Source: Planktotalea sp.
GTDB lineage: Bacteria; Pseudomonadota; Alphaproteobacteria; Rhodobacterales; Rhodobacteraceae
Direction: 5' to 3'
Assembly: GCF_018607965.1 (NCBI RefSeq)
Contig: NZ_JABBAM010000061.1
Span: 1-64,000, forward strand
Length of the DNA: 64,000 nucleotides
In this document: positions 8,578-18,424 of the stretch, piece after piece
Layout: each line of letters begins with the position of its first letter
Numbering within the stretch: the stretch's first letter is position 1
The notes under the pieces: generated by a model
The model's input: the letters and a program-made list of their open reading frames with translations, nothing else
Told to the model about the DNA's origin: nothing
Database searches by the model: none
Program-made: the position numbers and the translations under genes

Positions 8578-11300
8578 ATGGAAGTTGCGCTGGGTTTGAT
8601 TGCAGTTTTTATAGCAATTGCGGTGCTGTCGACGCCGTTTGGAGTTGTGCATCTCATGCGCAAAACCAGCGCTTTGACGCAACGAATTGAGCTTCTTGAG
8701 AGCTCTTTAAACGACCCTGTGAAGGCTGAAACAGTCAGCGCTGAACCTCTTTGGGAACCGTCACAGTCGCAAATTGAACCAGACCCGATCGCTGCGAAAA
8801 CGGCCCAAGACGCCGTGCGCACCGCCGCCAAGGTTGCTTCAAATCCAGAGGCAATGCCAAAGTCTTTTTTATTCAGAGGTGATGTCTTTGTCAGTGCATT
8901 TGAGTGGCTCAAAGAAAACTGGTTCCTTGGCATAGCTGCAATTTCGCTCGCTCTTGCTGGGATTTTCACGGTTCAATACGGTGTCGAGCAAGGGCTGCTA
9001 ACGCTTTTCGCCCGTATCATGGGGGCGCTGGGCCTTGGCGCGGTGTTCATCTGCGTCGGTGAATTTGCGCGCCGCCGTTTCGGGGATGACGCAGGCACGA
9101 CGCGCGGGTTACCTTCGACCTTCTCGGGCGCGGGGATCGTTACGCTGTTTGCAGCCGTTCTATCAGCGCGCCATCTGTATGATATGCTGCCCTCTGATCT
9201 GACCCTGATTGCATTGATCGGCGTTGCGGCGTTGTCGATTGTTTTGGGTTGGTTCTATGGGCCGTTCTTGGCTGCTGTTGGTGTCGCGGGGGCGCTCAGC
9301 GCGCCATTTATTGTGGGCGGATCTAGCGACGCGCCCCATCTGTTCTTCTACTATTTCGCGCTGATTGTTGTGATGGCGCTTGCAATTTATACGGTGCGGC
9401 GCTGGGCGTGGGTGTCTGTTCTTGCAATAATTGGCGGCTTCCTTGCGACGTGGATGCTGTTGATCAGCGGCGCGGGTGAAGCCCATGCGTTGGTCTTTGG
9501 TGTCATCGTTACATTCGCCGCAACAGCAATTCCGCAACGTCGCATTTGACCTGATCAAAGTGGGGCAATGCTTTGTGATGCGGTGATGAAATCCGTGGGC
9601 AAGGGTGGTTTCGGATGGCCAGATTTCCCAGCGCGTCTTGCGGGTGGGACGTTTATTGCGGCGATGTTGCTGGGTGTGGTGGTTTCGTTGCAGACATCTG
9701 TAGCGCTTGAAAATTGGTTGGGTGTATTCAACATTGTTGCGCTTGGCCTGCTTGCCTTGATCTGGATACACCGTGCGCCTGCCTTGCAAGATCTGATCGC
9801 GTTGGCCCCCAATCGCAATTTTAGCACTTCTCGTCTTGCTGCCGCTAGATAACGCACCAATATTTGAGGACTTCACGGGCACCGCTTAGGCTGATCGTGT
9901 TGAGGACATGACCGTACCGCGCGCAGCCAGCGTGTTTACGTGTATCTTTTTTTCCTTTGCGGCGCTCGGGTTTTGGCGTGCATCTTTAGGTGTGCGTGGA
10001 TCGCTGATCTGGATAGGGGCAAGCGCGTTCGCTTTGCCTTTGGTGCTAGGTGCATTGGAAATTTTCTGGACGCCAACAAACTTCATCGGAGCCTACCTTT
10101 GGGCAGGTCATGCAATCGCTGCTGCTATCCTAATGACAGCCCTTGCAGAACGCGCGGCCAAACGCTGGGTGGGGGACATGCGTCCCGCCGCGCTTTATGC
10201 CATGTCTGCATTGTCGCTGATTGCCTTTGCGCTTATAATTAATCCTCAGCACAGCTGCCTTAAGCGTCGCAATCGCGGTCATGATTGTTATCGCGGCCCT
10301 TGTTGACCGCCGCTTTGATATGGCGTGGCTTGGTCTATTTATCCAACTTGCGGTGGCCGTTCTCGCATGGCGCTTCCTCTTTGATCCGGGCATCCCGTGG
10401 GCGTCATTGTGGAATACGCCGTTGTGGGACGTCTTGTTGGGTTACGCGGCCCCGATCGCACTGATGGGCTTGGCGTGGCTGATATTGCGGCGGCTCAAAC
10501 GGATCGGTGCGCAACTGTCGCTGGAAAGTGCGATCTGGTCTTTTGGTGCAGTGTTCATTTTGATCTTGCTTGAACGCGCCTTGCGCAATGATATCGACAG
10601 TTTCTGGGGGCTTTCGCTGTCGGGATCGGTCTTGCTAACCTCGATGGGCGCGCAGCTTTATCGCTGGCGCAAGGGGCGTCGCCTGGCGTGGGTGCGCTTT
10701 GGTTTGGGATCCTTGTTAGGGGGTTTTGCGACGATCACATTGTTCGTTGGATTGGTTGCAATGTCCCTCGTGACACGAGCGGGTGCGCGCGAAATCAAGG
10801 GGCCGCTCCTGTTGGATACCATCGCTGTTGGCTACCTTATCCCCGCCGCGATCTTGGCTGTACTTGCGTGGAAATTGGAGCATCTTAGCCGGTATGTGCG
10901 CACCGCTTTTGCTGGCATTGCGACGATTATGGCGGTGGCTTATGTTGCCTTCGAAATCCGACGCTTTTGGCAAGGCGCTGAAATTGCAGGCCGCTCTGTC
11001 AGCCAAGGCGAGCTTTACAGCTACACGATCGCGATGCTGCTGGCCTCTGTGGCGCTGTTGTTCATTGCCTTTGCACGCCGCTCTCATGTGTTATGTAAAC
11101 TGGCAATGGCGGGGATTGCGGTGACAATCGCGAAAGTCTTCCTCATTGATATGAGCGGACTTACGGGCTTGATCCGCGCCGCGTCCTTCCTCAGTCTTGG
11201 CCTCGTGCTCTCGGCGCTTGCATGGCTTAGTTGCGCAATGACGGCGCGCTGGGAAAGGGGCGGTGTCAAGGAAGATGAACCATCACTGGACGCCACCTAG
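8578..11300 (+). pseudogene. DUF2339 multi-spanning membrane protein, disrupted by two stops and two frameshifts
   Basis: Four consecutive ORFs (8569-9549, 9568-9852, 9908-10306, 10281-11300) read as one polytopic membrane protein of about 900 residues. The lesions I can place are an in-frame TGA at 9547-9549; a +1 shift at the C5 run 9806-9810 (removing one C restores ALAPIAILALLVLLPLDNAP); an in-frame TAG at 9887-9889 in the restored frame; and a +1 shift near 10238-10243 (removing one base of ATAATTAATCC restores FALIIILSTAALSVA). The N-terminal part has a helical, charged linker before the membrane domain. Start is ATG 8578, although GTG 8571/8569 is possible. The indels could be sequencing errors, but two independent stops argue for real decay. 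The normal function of the family is not known to me. Confidence 0.85.
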
Positions 11301-11451
11301 CACCGTGCCTATAAGCAGCCCTAACATGGCCCTGATATTCGCGACACTTATACGAATTACAGGCCCGGCGCTCTGAGACAGAGCCGCCGGGACCAAGCGT
11401 ATGGGTTTACCCTCGCTGCCCTTCTTTCCTTGATATATTCCGTTCCAAAGG

Positions 11452-14394
11452 ATGCCCGATATGTGTGCTGACACGACTGAAAATACTGCAGAAACTGTTG
11501 ATTACAAAGACACTTTGAACCTGCCCAAAACCGATTTCCCCATGCGCGCGGGATTGCCCAAGCGCGAGCCTGAATGGCTGGAGCGTTGGGAAAAGATGGG
11601 TGTGTATGATCGCCTTCGCGCCAAAGAGGGCCGAACACCGTTTACGCTGCACGACGGTCCTCCCTATGCGAACGGACATTTACACATCGGTCACGCGCTG
11701 AACAAAACCATCAAAGATATGATCGTGCGTTCGCATCAAATGATGGGCTTTGATGCGCGTTACGTGCCCGGTTGGGATTGCCACGGTCTGCCGATTGAGT
11801 GGAAGATCGAAGAGCAATACCGCAAAAAGGGCAAGAACAAGGACGACGTGAATATCGTTGATTTCCGCCAAGAGTGTCGCAAGTTTGCCGCGGGCTGGGT
11901 CGATATCCAGCGCGAGGAATTCAAGCGTTTGGGCATCACAGGTAACTGGCCTGATCCGTACCTGACGATGGATTTCCACGCTGAGGCGGTGATCGCGGCA
12001 GAGTTCCAGAAGTTCTTGATGAACGGTACGTTGTATCAAGGGTCTAAGCCTGTGATGTGGTCGCCTGTGGAGCAGACCGCGCTGGCAGAGGCTGAGGTCG
12101 AGTACCACGACAAGGACAGCTTTACGATCTGGGTGAAGTTCCAAGTGAGGGGCACTGGCGATGCCACGCTGGACGCTGCGAAAGTGGTGATCTGGACGAC
12201 GACGCCTTGGACGATCCCGTCCAACAAGGCCGTCGTTTACGGGGCTGAGATTTCCTATGGTTTATATGAGGTCACTTCGACGCCAGAAGAATGCTGGCTG
12301 CGCGCTGGTGATACGTATCTGCTGGCGGACAATCTTGCTGCAGATGTATTCAGCCGTGCGCGTTTGGAAGAGGGCATGTTCACGCGCAAAGCCGATGTGA
12401 CGAGCGCGCAGCTTGAGACAATCTCTTTGAAGCATCCACTTTTTGAGGCCGAAGGCGGCAATGGCGAATGGGACGACATTCGTGATTTTCGCGCGGCTGA
12501 CTTTGTGACCGACACTGAAGGCACAGGCTTTGTTCATTGCGCGCCAAGCCATGGTATGGAGGAATTCGAGCTCTACCGTGACCTTGGGATGCTGGAACAG
12601 GTCATCACCTACAACATCATGGACGACGGCCGTTTCCGCAACGATCTGCCGTTCTTTGGTGGCAAGGCAATTCTCAAGCCGAACGGCAAAGAGGGCGACG
12701 CGAACGCGGCCGTGATCGACAAACTGGTCGAAGTTGGCGGCCTTCTGGCGCGCGGCAAGATCAAGCACAGCTACCCGCACTCATGGCGCTCCAAAGCGCC
12801 GATCATCTATCGCAACACGCCGCAATGGTTCGCGGCTGTGGATCGCGCAGTTGGTGATGGTCAGGACACGCACGGCACAACGATCCGCGAACGTGCGCTG
12901 ACCTCGATTGATGAATTGGTAAAGTGGACGCCGCAAACGGGCCGTAATCGCCTGTATTCCATGATCGAAGCGCGCCCTGATTGGGTGCTCTCGCGCCAAC
13001 GCGCTTGGGGCGTTCCGCTGACTGTGTTCACGCGCAAGGGTAAGCTGCCGACGGATCCTGACTTCTTGCTGCGCAATGATGAGGTGAACACACGCGTTAC
13101 TGAAGCGTTCGAAGTTGAGGGCGCGGATGCATGGTACAAGGACGGCGCGAAGGCACGGTTCTTAGACGGTATCATGAACCCTGAGGACTACGATCAAGTG
13201 TTTGACGTTTTGGACGTTTGGTTCGATTCTGGATCCACGCACTCTTTCGTACTTCGGGATCGTCCTGACGGCACCGAAGACGGCATCGCGGACGTCTATA
13301 TGGAAGGCACGGACCAGCATCGAGGTTGGTTCCATTCCTCGCTTTTGCAGGCTTGCGGCACGCTTGGTCGCGCGCCGTATCGCAATGTTGTGACGCATGG
13401 TTTTACGCTGGACGAGAAGGGCATTAAGATGTCCAAATCGCTGGGCAACACCATCGTGCCTGAGACGGTTGTCAAACAATACGGCGCGGATATTCTGCGC
13501 CTTTGGGTGGCGCAGGTGGATTACACGTCCGATCAACGTATCGGCCCTGAAATCCTAAAAGGTGTGGCAGATAGCTATCGCCGCTTGCGCAACACAATGC
13601 GCTTTATGCTTGGTTCTTTGAATGATTTCAGCGAGAGCGACCGCATGGAACCCGCGGATATGCCAGAGCTGGAGCGCTGGGTGCTGCATCGACTGTCCGA
13701 GCTGGATGAGACTGTGCAAGAGGGCTATAAGTCCTTTGACTTCCAAGGAGTTTTCTCTGCAGTCTTCAATTTTGCGACGGTTGAATTGTCGGCCTTCTAT
13801 TTCGACGTGCGCAAGGACGCGCTGTATTGTGATGGCGATACGGAACGCCGCCGTGCAGCGCGCACGGTGCTGGATATCTTGTTCACACGCCTGACCACAT
13901 GGCTTGCTCCCGTGCTCGTGTTTACGATGGAGGAAGTCTGGCTAGAGCGTTTTGGCGGCGAAGATAGTTCTGTGCACCTGACCGACTTCGTTGAAACACC
14001 AACAGCATGGCGCGACGCTGCATTGGCAGCCAAATGGGCGTCCATTCGTTCTGCGCGTCGTGTCGTGACAGCGGCCTTGGAAATCCAGCGGACAGAGAAA
14101 GTCATTGGTGCCTCTTTGGAAGCGGCCCCAACGGTTTATATTGCGGACGCGGACTTGCGCGCAGCACTTGAAAGCGTGCCGTTTGATGACATTTCGATCA
14201 CCTCCAAAATCACTGTGTCGGGGGATGCGGCCCCTGAGGGCGCATTTTGCTTACCGGATATCGATGGCGTCGCGGTTTCGTTCGAAAAAGCCGATGGCGA
14301 GAAATGTCAGCGGTGCTGGAAGATCTTGCCCGATGTTGGCACGCATTCCCACGCGGGTGTTTGTGGACGTTGTGACAAAGCGTTGGATGCATAA
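11452..14394 (+). CDS. ileS: Isoleucine-tRNA ligase
   Basis: Class I aminoacyl-tRNA synthetase, 980 residues. The HIGH motif appears as PYANGHLHIGHALNK near residue 75, the editing domain in the middle contains WTTTPWTIPSN, and the KMSKS motif is KMSKSLGNT near residue 660. The C-terminal zinc finger CQRCWKILP...CGRC is present, as in bacterial-type IleRS. The start at 11452 is tentative, since an ATG at 11461 is also in frame. The gap from the DUF2339 pseudogene (about 150 bases) holds no gene I can see. Confidence 0.98.
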   Translation: MPDMCADTTENTAETVDYKDTLNLPKTDFPMRAGLPKREPEWLERWEKMGVYDRLRAKEGRTPFTLHDGPPYANGHLHIGHALNKTIKDMIVRSHQMMGFDARYVPGWDCHGLPIEWKIEEQYRKKGKNKDDVNIVDFRQECRKFAAGWVDIQREEFKRLGITGNWPDPYLTMDFHAEAVIAAEFQKFLMNGTLYQGSKPVMWSPVEQTALAEAEVEYHDKDSFTIWVKFQVRGTGDATLDAAKVVIWTTTPWTIPSNKAVVYGAEISYGLYEVTSTPEECWLRAGDTYLLADNLAADVFSRARLEEGMFTRKADVTSAQLETISLKHPLFEAEGGNGEWDDIRDFRAADFVTDTEGTGFVHCAPSHGMEEFELYRDLGMLEQVITYNIMDDGRFRNDLPFFGGKAILKPNGKEGDANAAVIDKLVEVGGLLARGKIKHSYPHSWRSKAPIIYRNTPQWFAAVDRAVGDGQDTHGTTIRERALTSIDELVKWTPQTGRNRLYSMIEARPDWVLSRQRAWGVPLTVFTRKGKLPTDPDFLLRNDEVNTRVTEAFEVEGADAWYKDGAKARFLDGIMNPEDYDQVFDVLDVWFDSGSTHSFVLRDRPDGTEDGIADVYMEGTDQHRGWFHSSLLQACGTLGRAPYRNVVTHGFTLDEKGIKMSKSLGNTIVPETVVKQYGADILRLWVAQVDYTSDQRIGPEILKGVADSYRRLRNTMRFMLGSLNDFSESDRMEPADMPELERWVLHRLSELDETVQEGYKSFDFQGVFSAVFNFATVELSAFYFDVRKDALYCDGDTERRRAARTVLDILFTRLTTWLAPVLVFTMEEVWLERFGGEDSSVHLTDFVETPTAWRDAALAAKWASIRSARRVVTAALEIQRTEKVIGASLEAAPTVYIADADLRAALESVPFDDISITSKITVSGDAAPEGAFCLPDIDGVAVSFEKADGEKCQRCWKILPDVGTHSHAGVCGRCDKALDA

Positions 14395-14411
14395 TCTGTA
14401 ATGAAAATTAG

Positions 14412-15248
14412 ATGAGCACATTCGTATTCTTAGCTGTTCTCGGGGCGGCGCTGCTGCATGCCAGTTGGAATGCGCTCATCAAAAGCGGTGGAAGCAAATT
14501 CACCTCCATGCTGATCATGACTGTGCTTCAGGGCGCATTTGGCGGCATCGTCGCGCTTTTCAGCGCATTTCCTGAGGCTGATGTTTGGCTCTGGTTGCTG
14601 TTTTCTGCGATGTTTCACTCTGGCTACAAGCTGTTCTTGGCCTACGCCTACGAGCAGGGTGACTTAAGCTGTGTTTACCCGATTGCGCGCGGCGCGGCAC
14701 CGATGATTGTTTTGGCGCTGAGCGGGTTCTTATTATCTGATGCCATGGCGACCTTGGAAGTGGTGGGGATCTTGGTCCTCGGGCTTGGTATATTGCTGAT
14801 GGCGCGCGGGGCGTTTGCGAATGGCGAGTCGCGTCGTTTAGTTCCCTTCGCGCTTGGCTCTGCTTTGATGACGGCGGGATACTCAATTGTTGACGGTTTG
14901 GGAGCGAGGGTTGCGGGGGACGCAGCACAATATGTAGCTTGGATGTTCTTCTTAGATGCATTGATATTTGCGCCAGTTTGCATGGCTTTGAGGGGACGCA
15001 GTGTGTTGGTTTCCAATCGCAAAGATTGGGCAATCGGGGCAGGTGTGGGCGCATTGTCTTACGCGGCCTATGCAATCGTGGTGTGGGCCATGACCGTCGC
15101 ACCCATCGCGTTGGTCACGGCGTTGCGCGAGACGTCGATCTTGTTTGCGGTTCTGATTGGATGGTTGATCATGGGCGACAAGATGGATCGCGGCAAAGCG
15201 ATTGCGACGGCGTTGATCGTGACTGGTGTCGCGCTTACGCGGATTTAG
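14412..15248 (+). CDS. EamA-family (DMT) transporter
   Basis: A 278-residue membrane protein with about ten hydrophobic segments in two EamA repeats, predicted to export or import a small metabolite. The N-terminus LGAALLHASWNALIKSG carries the HASWN motif typical of one DMT subgroup. It starts 17 bases after ileS and ends in a 14-base tail-to-tail overlap with the phosphatidylcholine synthase gene. The substrate is unknown. Confidence 0.88.
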   Translation: MSTFVFLAVLGAALLHASWNALIKSGGSKFTSMLIMTVLQGAFGGIVALFSAFPEADVWLWLLFSAMFHSGYKLFLAYAYEQGDLSCVYPIARGAAPMIVLALSGFLLSDAMATLEVVGILVLGLGILLMARGAFANGESRRLVPFALGSALMTAGYSIVDGLGARVAGDAAQYVAWMFFLDALIFAPVCMALRGRSVLVSNRKDWAIGAGVGALSYAAYAIVVWAMTVAPIALVTALRETSILFAVLIGWLIMGDKMDRGKAIATALIVTGVALTRI

Positions 15249-15930
15249 CGGGGATTATTTGCTGCGCGATGCCGGCAAAGGTCAGATAGACAGAGGTTAA
15301 AACCAAGCCCCAGTGTGCCCAGCTTTGCGGGTGGAAATCTACCCAAGCAGCCCATCCAGCGAAGAAGGTCCAGGCGAGTGCAATGGGGAGCGAGAGGTTG
15401 CGCCAGCGTTCTGTGCGTACGGGATGGATGAATTTCAGGGGCAAAAACATCGCGAGCGCAAGCGCTGTGACGAGGGTAAGTGTAATCCAGTATGCCGGTT
15501 GGACCGCGAAGATCACAATGATCAGCATGTTCCAGCAGCCTGGGAAGCCGGAAAAAGAATTGTCCTTCGTTTTCATGCGGTTGTCAGCGAAATACATTGC
15601 GGACGCGAAGGTGATCACGATGATCGCGACCCATCCCGGCCAACCGGGAAGCAGGCCAGACGTGAATAACGCAAAGGCTGGAATGAACACGTATGTGAGA
15701 TAGTCGATAATTAGATCGAGCAGCACACCATCAAATTGTGGGGCATATTGTTTGACATCATATCTGCGCGCCAGCGGGCCATCTATTCCATCAACAGCAA
15801 AGGCGACGACAAGCCACAAAAACATCATGTCCCAACGGGCATCGACGGCGGCGAGCATGGCAAGCATTGCGAAAACAGCACCAGTGGCGGTGAGGAGATG
15901 GACGGAGAGGGCGCGATTTTGTGGTGTCAT
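15235..15930 (-). CDS. pcs: Phosphatidylcholine synthase
   Basis: Integral membrane CDP-alcohol phosphotransferase that condenses CDP-diacylglycerol with choline to make phosphatidylcholine. The signature DGIDGPLAR...FDGVLLDLIID (a Pcs variant of the CDP-OH-P motif) lies at about residue 50, and about eight hydrophobic segments follow. ATG at 15930 is preferred to the TTG used by the ORF track at 15954, giving 231 residues. The intergenic hairpin/repeat element lies just upstream. Confidence 0.9.
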   Translation of the reverse strand: MTPQNRALSVHLLTATGAVFAMLAMLAAVDARWDMMFLWLVVAFAVDGIDGPLARRYDVKQYAPQFDGVLLDLIIDYLTYVFIPAFALFTSGLLPGWPGWVAIIVITFASAMYFADNRMKTKDNSFSGFPGCWNMLIIVIFAVQPAYWITLTLVTALALAMFLPLKFIHPVRTERWRNLSLPIALAWTFFAGWAAWVDFHPQSWAHWGLVLTSVYLTFAGIAQQIIPAKSA

Positions 15931-15961
15931 GCGGGCGTCATGGCCTATTTTCAAGTGGGGC

Positions 15962-16003
15962 GCAAATTTCTTTGTGCGAAATTTGCCTCCGGCGGGGATA
16001 TTT
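15962..16003. repeat. Intergenic hairpin plus CCTCCGGCGGGGATATTT element
   Basis: Between pcs and xerC there is a perfect 9-base inverted repeat (GCAAATTTC, 7-base loop, GAAATTTGC; 15962-15986) running directly into TGCCTCCGGCGGGGATATTT (15984-16003). The second part recurs identically at 27697-27716. From memory, such elements are abundant between genes in Rhodobacteraceae. The function is unknown; termination or mRNA processing is possible. Confidence 0.75.
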
Positions 16004-16026
16004 TTAGAGAGAGGATGCGTTGGCCT

Positions 16027-16947
16027 TTAGGCTTTTGGGTGCGTGCGGTCGTAGACCTCCATCAGGCGGGCGGTGTCCACGGCGGTGTAGGCTTGGGTTG
16101 TTGAAAGGGACGCGTGGCCTAGCAATTCTTGGATCGAACGCAGATCGCCGCCTGCGCTGAGCAGGTGGGTCGCAAAGCTGTGGCGCATGGCGTGGGGCGT
16201 GGCTGTTGCGGGCAGGCCGAGTTGCATGCGGGCCTTTGCCATGACGTCTTGGATTGCGCGTGCATTGAGTGCGCCGCCACGGATGCCTCTAAAAAGGGGT
16301 GCGGTTGGTTCTAGTGGGTGTGGGCATATTTTGAGGTAGCCCTGCACGGCTTCACGTGCAGCCGGCAGGACGGGAACGACGCGTTCTTTGCCGCCTTTTC
16401 CAACGATGCGCAGGGTTTCAGGCAGTGGAACGTCTGCGCCGATCAGCCCAAGGGCTTCGGAGATACGCAGGCCACATCCGTAGAGCAGGGTGATCACTGC
16501 GCTATCGCGCGCGGCGACCCATGCATGGGGTGTTTGGTATTCAACCGTTTCAATCATCGACTTAGCGGCATCCACGGCCAGAGGGCGTGGGAGTTTCTTT
16601 TGGAACTTGGGTGCGCGGATTGTTAGGACAGCTGTGGGCTCAAAACCCTCGCGTTCGGCGAGCCAGCGATAGAAACTTTTCACCGACGAGAGTTTACGCG
16701 CCAAGGAGCGCGCGCCTACATCGGTAGAGCGCGTTGCGGCCATCCACGCGCGCATGTCGCGGGTTGTGATGCGGCCGAGCGCGCCAAGCCCTTGGGATTC
16801 ACCTGAATACTGCGTCATGAACGCGATGAAGTCTGCCGTGTCGTTGCTGTAGGCTTTGATCGTGTTTTCGGACGCGCCGTTGAGCGATTTCTGCGTGTCC
16901 AGCCAATGCTCAAGCGCGTCGCGGGCTTGGGGGGGAATCAGGCTCAA
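16027..16947 (-). CDS. xerC: Tyrosine recombinase XerC
   Basis: Site-specific recombinase that with XerD resolves chromosome dimers at dif. An N-terminal SAM-like core-binding domain (SENTIKAYSNDTADFI) is followed by the catalytic domain with GCGLRISEALGL (Arg), KGGKERVVP (Lys), HAMRHSFATHLL (His-x-x-Arg), LGHASLSTTQAYT (His and nucleophilic Tyr). The ORF track starts at 16995, overlapping the DUF484 gene by 38 bases; a TTG at 16947 giving SLIPPQARDALEHW fits homologues better, so the start is uncertain. About 306 residues from the TTG. Confidence 0.92.
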   Translation of the reverse strand: MSLIPPQARDALEHWLDTQKSLNGASENTIKAYSNDTADFIAFMTQYSGESQGLGALGRITTRDMRAWMAATRSTDVGARSLARKLSSVKSFYRWLAEREGFEPTAVLTIRAPKFQKKLPRPLAVDAAKSMIETVEYQTPHAWVAARDSAVITLLYGCGLRISEALGLIGADVPLPETLRIVGKGGKERVVPVLPAAREAVQGYLKICPHPLEPTAPLFRGIRGGALNARAIQDVMAKARMQLGLPATATPHAMRHSFATHLLSAGGDLRSIQELLGHASLSTTQAYTAVDTARLMEVYDRTHPKA

Positions 16948-16957
16948 GAAAGTAGCT

Positions 16958-17665
16958 TCATGAAAGCCAAAGACGCATGGCGCGTTCAAATACACCGCCG
17001 AAGAAAGCGAGCAGGTCCGTGCCTTGCTGGGGCGTGAATTGATGCGGATCTTCCGCGCCCATCACCAACATGCCGGGCAAGCGACCTGGGCCGAAATCAA
17101 GGGTAAGGCAGGCCTCTGAGCGGACCCAACCCGCGGCTTCCGCATAGATTGCCTCATGTCCTTCAGACATTTGGCGCAGGGTTACATTGCGCGAGGGACG
17201 ATCTGGATGGCCGCCGAGGTATGTGGAAATGAAGCCCGGTTCTGCAACGCAAAGCACGTCGGAAAGTTTGCTGACAGCGGGTTCGTCATCGGCCTGAACG
17301 GATTCAAGCACGAGGCGGATGCAATCAACGCGTAGAATTTCTGCGACTTCGCCACCGAGGTCTTTTAGGAAGGCTTCGAAATCGACGGGGTCCAGCATAC
17401 GCAAAATGGCACGGTGGACTTGATTAGTACTTGCGAGGTTTTCGTAAGCGGCCGCAATCACAGAGCGATGCGTATCCTCTAAACGGTCAAGGCGCGCCTC
17501 TAGGCGCTCCATTGCGATGCCGCGTAGATCGACGATATTACCGCCCATTGCACGTTCATTTGCTTCTATCAAAGCCTTCATCAGGTCTTTGTCTTCGAGG
17601 ATCACGTCAGGGCGTGTGATGATCCGCTCCCGCAGATCATCTGTCATTTTTGCGGTGGTGTTCAT
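16958..17665 (-). CDS. DUF484 family protein
   Basis: A 235-residue GAF-like protein of the DUF484 family. The N-terminal helical part is DDLRERIITRPDVILEDKDLMKAL, and the C-terminus carries the GAF-like region ending GGVFERAMRLWLS. DUF484 genes are usually next to xerC, as here, although a direct role in recombination is not established. It lies 48 bases downstream of fsa and probably belongs to the same transcript. Confidence 0.88.
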   Translation of the reverse strand: MNTTAKMTDDLRERIITRPDVILEDKDLMKALIEANERAMGGNIVDLRGIAMERLEARLDRLEDTHRSVIAAAYENLASTNQVHRAILRMLDPVDFEAFLKDLGGEVAEILRVDCIRLVLESVQADDEPAVSKLSDVLCVAEPGFISTYLGGHPDRPSRNVTLRQMSEGHEAIYAEAAGWVRSEACLTLDFGPGRLPGMLVMGAEDPHQFTPQQGTDLLAFFGGVFERAMRLWLS

Positions 17666-17713
17666 GCTGCTCTCGTACTTTTTTCTTTTGCCTATAGCAC
17701 AAGAGCAGAGAAA

Positions 17714-18367
17714 TCAGAGGATTTTCTGACCCGTCTTTGCCCAATCGGCCATGAACTGTGCCAGACCTGCATCGGTCAGCGGGTGATCGGCCAGCTTTTT
17801 GATAACTGCGGGCGGCGCTGTGATCACGTCTGCACCGATCAATGCGGAGTCCAGAACGTGGTTCACGGTGCGGATAGACGCGACCAGAATTTCTGTGTCG
17901 TAGCAGTAGTTGTCATAGATTGTGCGGATATCTTGGATCAAATCCATGCCGTCGATGTTGATGTCATCCAAGCGACCCACGAAAGGCGAGATGAATGTAG
18001 CGCCGGCTTTTGCGGCGAGCAAGGCTTGGTTCGCAGAGAAGCAAAGCGTGACGTTAACCATCGTACCTTCAGCAGAGAGCGTCTTACAGGTTTGCAGGCC
18101 AGCCCATGTAAGCGGCACTTTTACAGTGATGTTTTCTGCGATATTTGCCAACTTGCGGCCTTCTGCGATCATCTCTGCGGCCTCTGTTGCGACAACTTCG
18201 GCGGAGACTGGACCGTCTACCAATGCGGCGATCTCTTTGGTGACCTCAAGTATGTCGCGGCCAGATTTCATGATCAACGAGGGGTTGGTTGTGACGCCGT
18301 CCACCATGCCAAGATCATTAAGTTCAGCGATTTGATCGATTTCAGCAGTGTCTACGAAGAATTTCAT
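17714..18367 (-). CDS. fsa: Fructose-6-phosphate aldolase / transaldolase-like (TalC family)
   Basis: Small TIM-barrel aldolase, 217 residues, of the short transaldolase group. The start [16 protein letters not shown], the Schiff-base Lys region [10 protein letters not shown] at about residue 85, and [24 protein letters not shown] are family hallmarks. Whether it acts as fructose-6-phosphate aldolase or transaldolase cannot be settled from sequence alone. It diverges from priA, an arrangement I associate with Rhodobacteraceae. Confidence 0.92.
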   Translation of the reverse strand: MKFFVDTAEIDQIAELNDLGMVDGVTTNPSLIMKSGRDILEVTKEIAALVDGPVSAEVVATEAAEMIAEGRKLANIAENITVKVPLTWAGLQTCKTLSAEGTMVNVTLCFSANQALLAAKAGATFISPFVGRLDDINIDGMDLIQDIRTIYDNYCYDTEILVASIRTVNHVLDSALIGADVITAPPAVIKKLADHPLTDAGLAQFMADWAKTGQKIL

Positions 18368-18424
18368 GGATGCAGTCCTTTGATGGGTTGGCGTCTGTTA
18401 CTGGAGGCTTTACCTCATATACGT

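Noticed and set aside
17783-18424. Upstream extension of the priA ORF
   Set aside because: It is the antisense of the well-supported fsa gene; priA starts at the ATG at 18425 with a family-like N-terminus.
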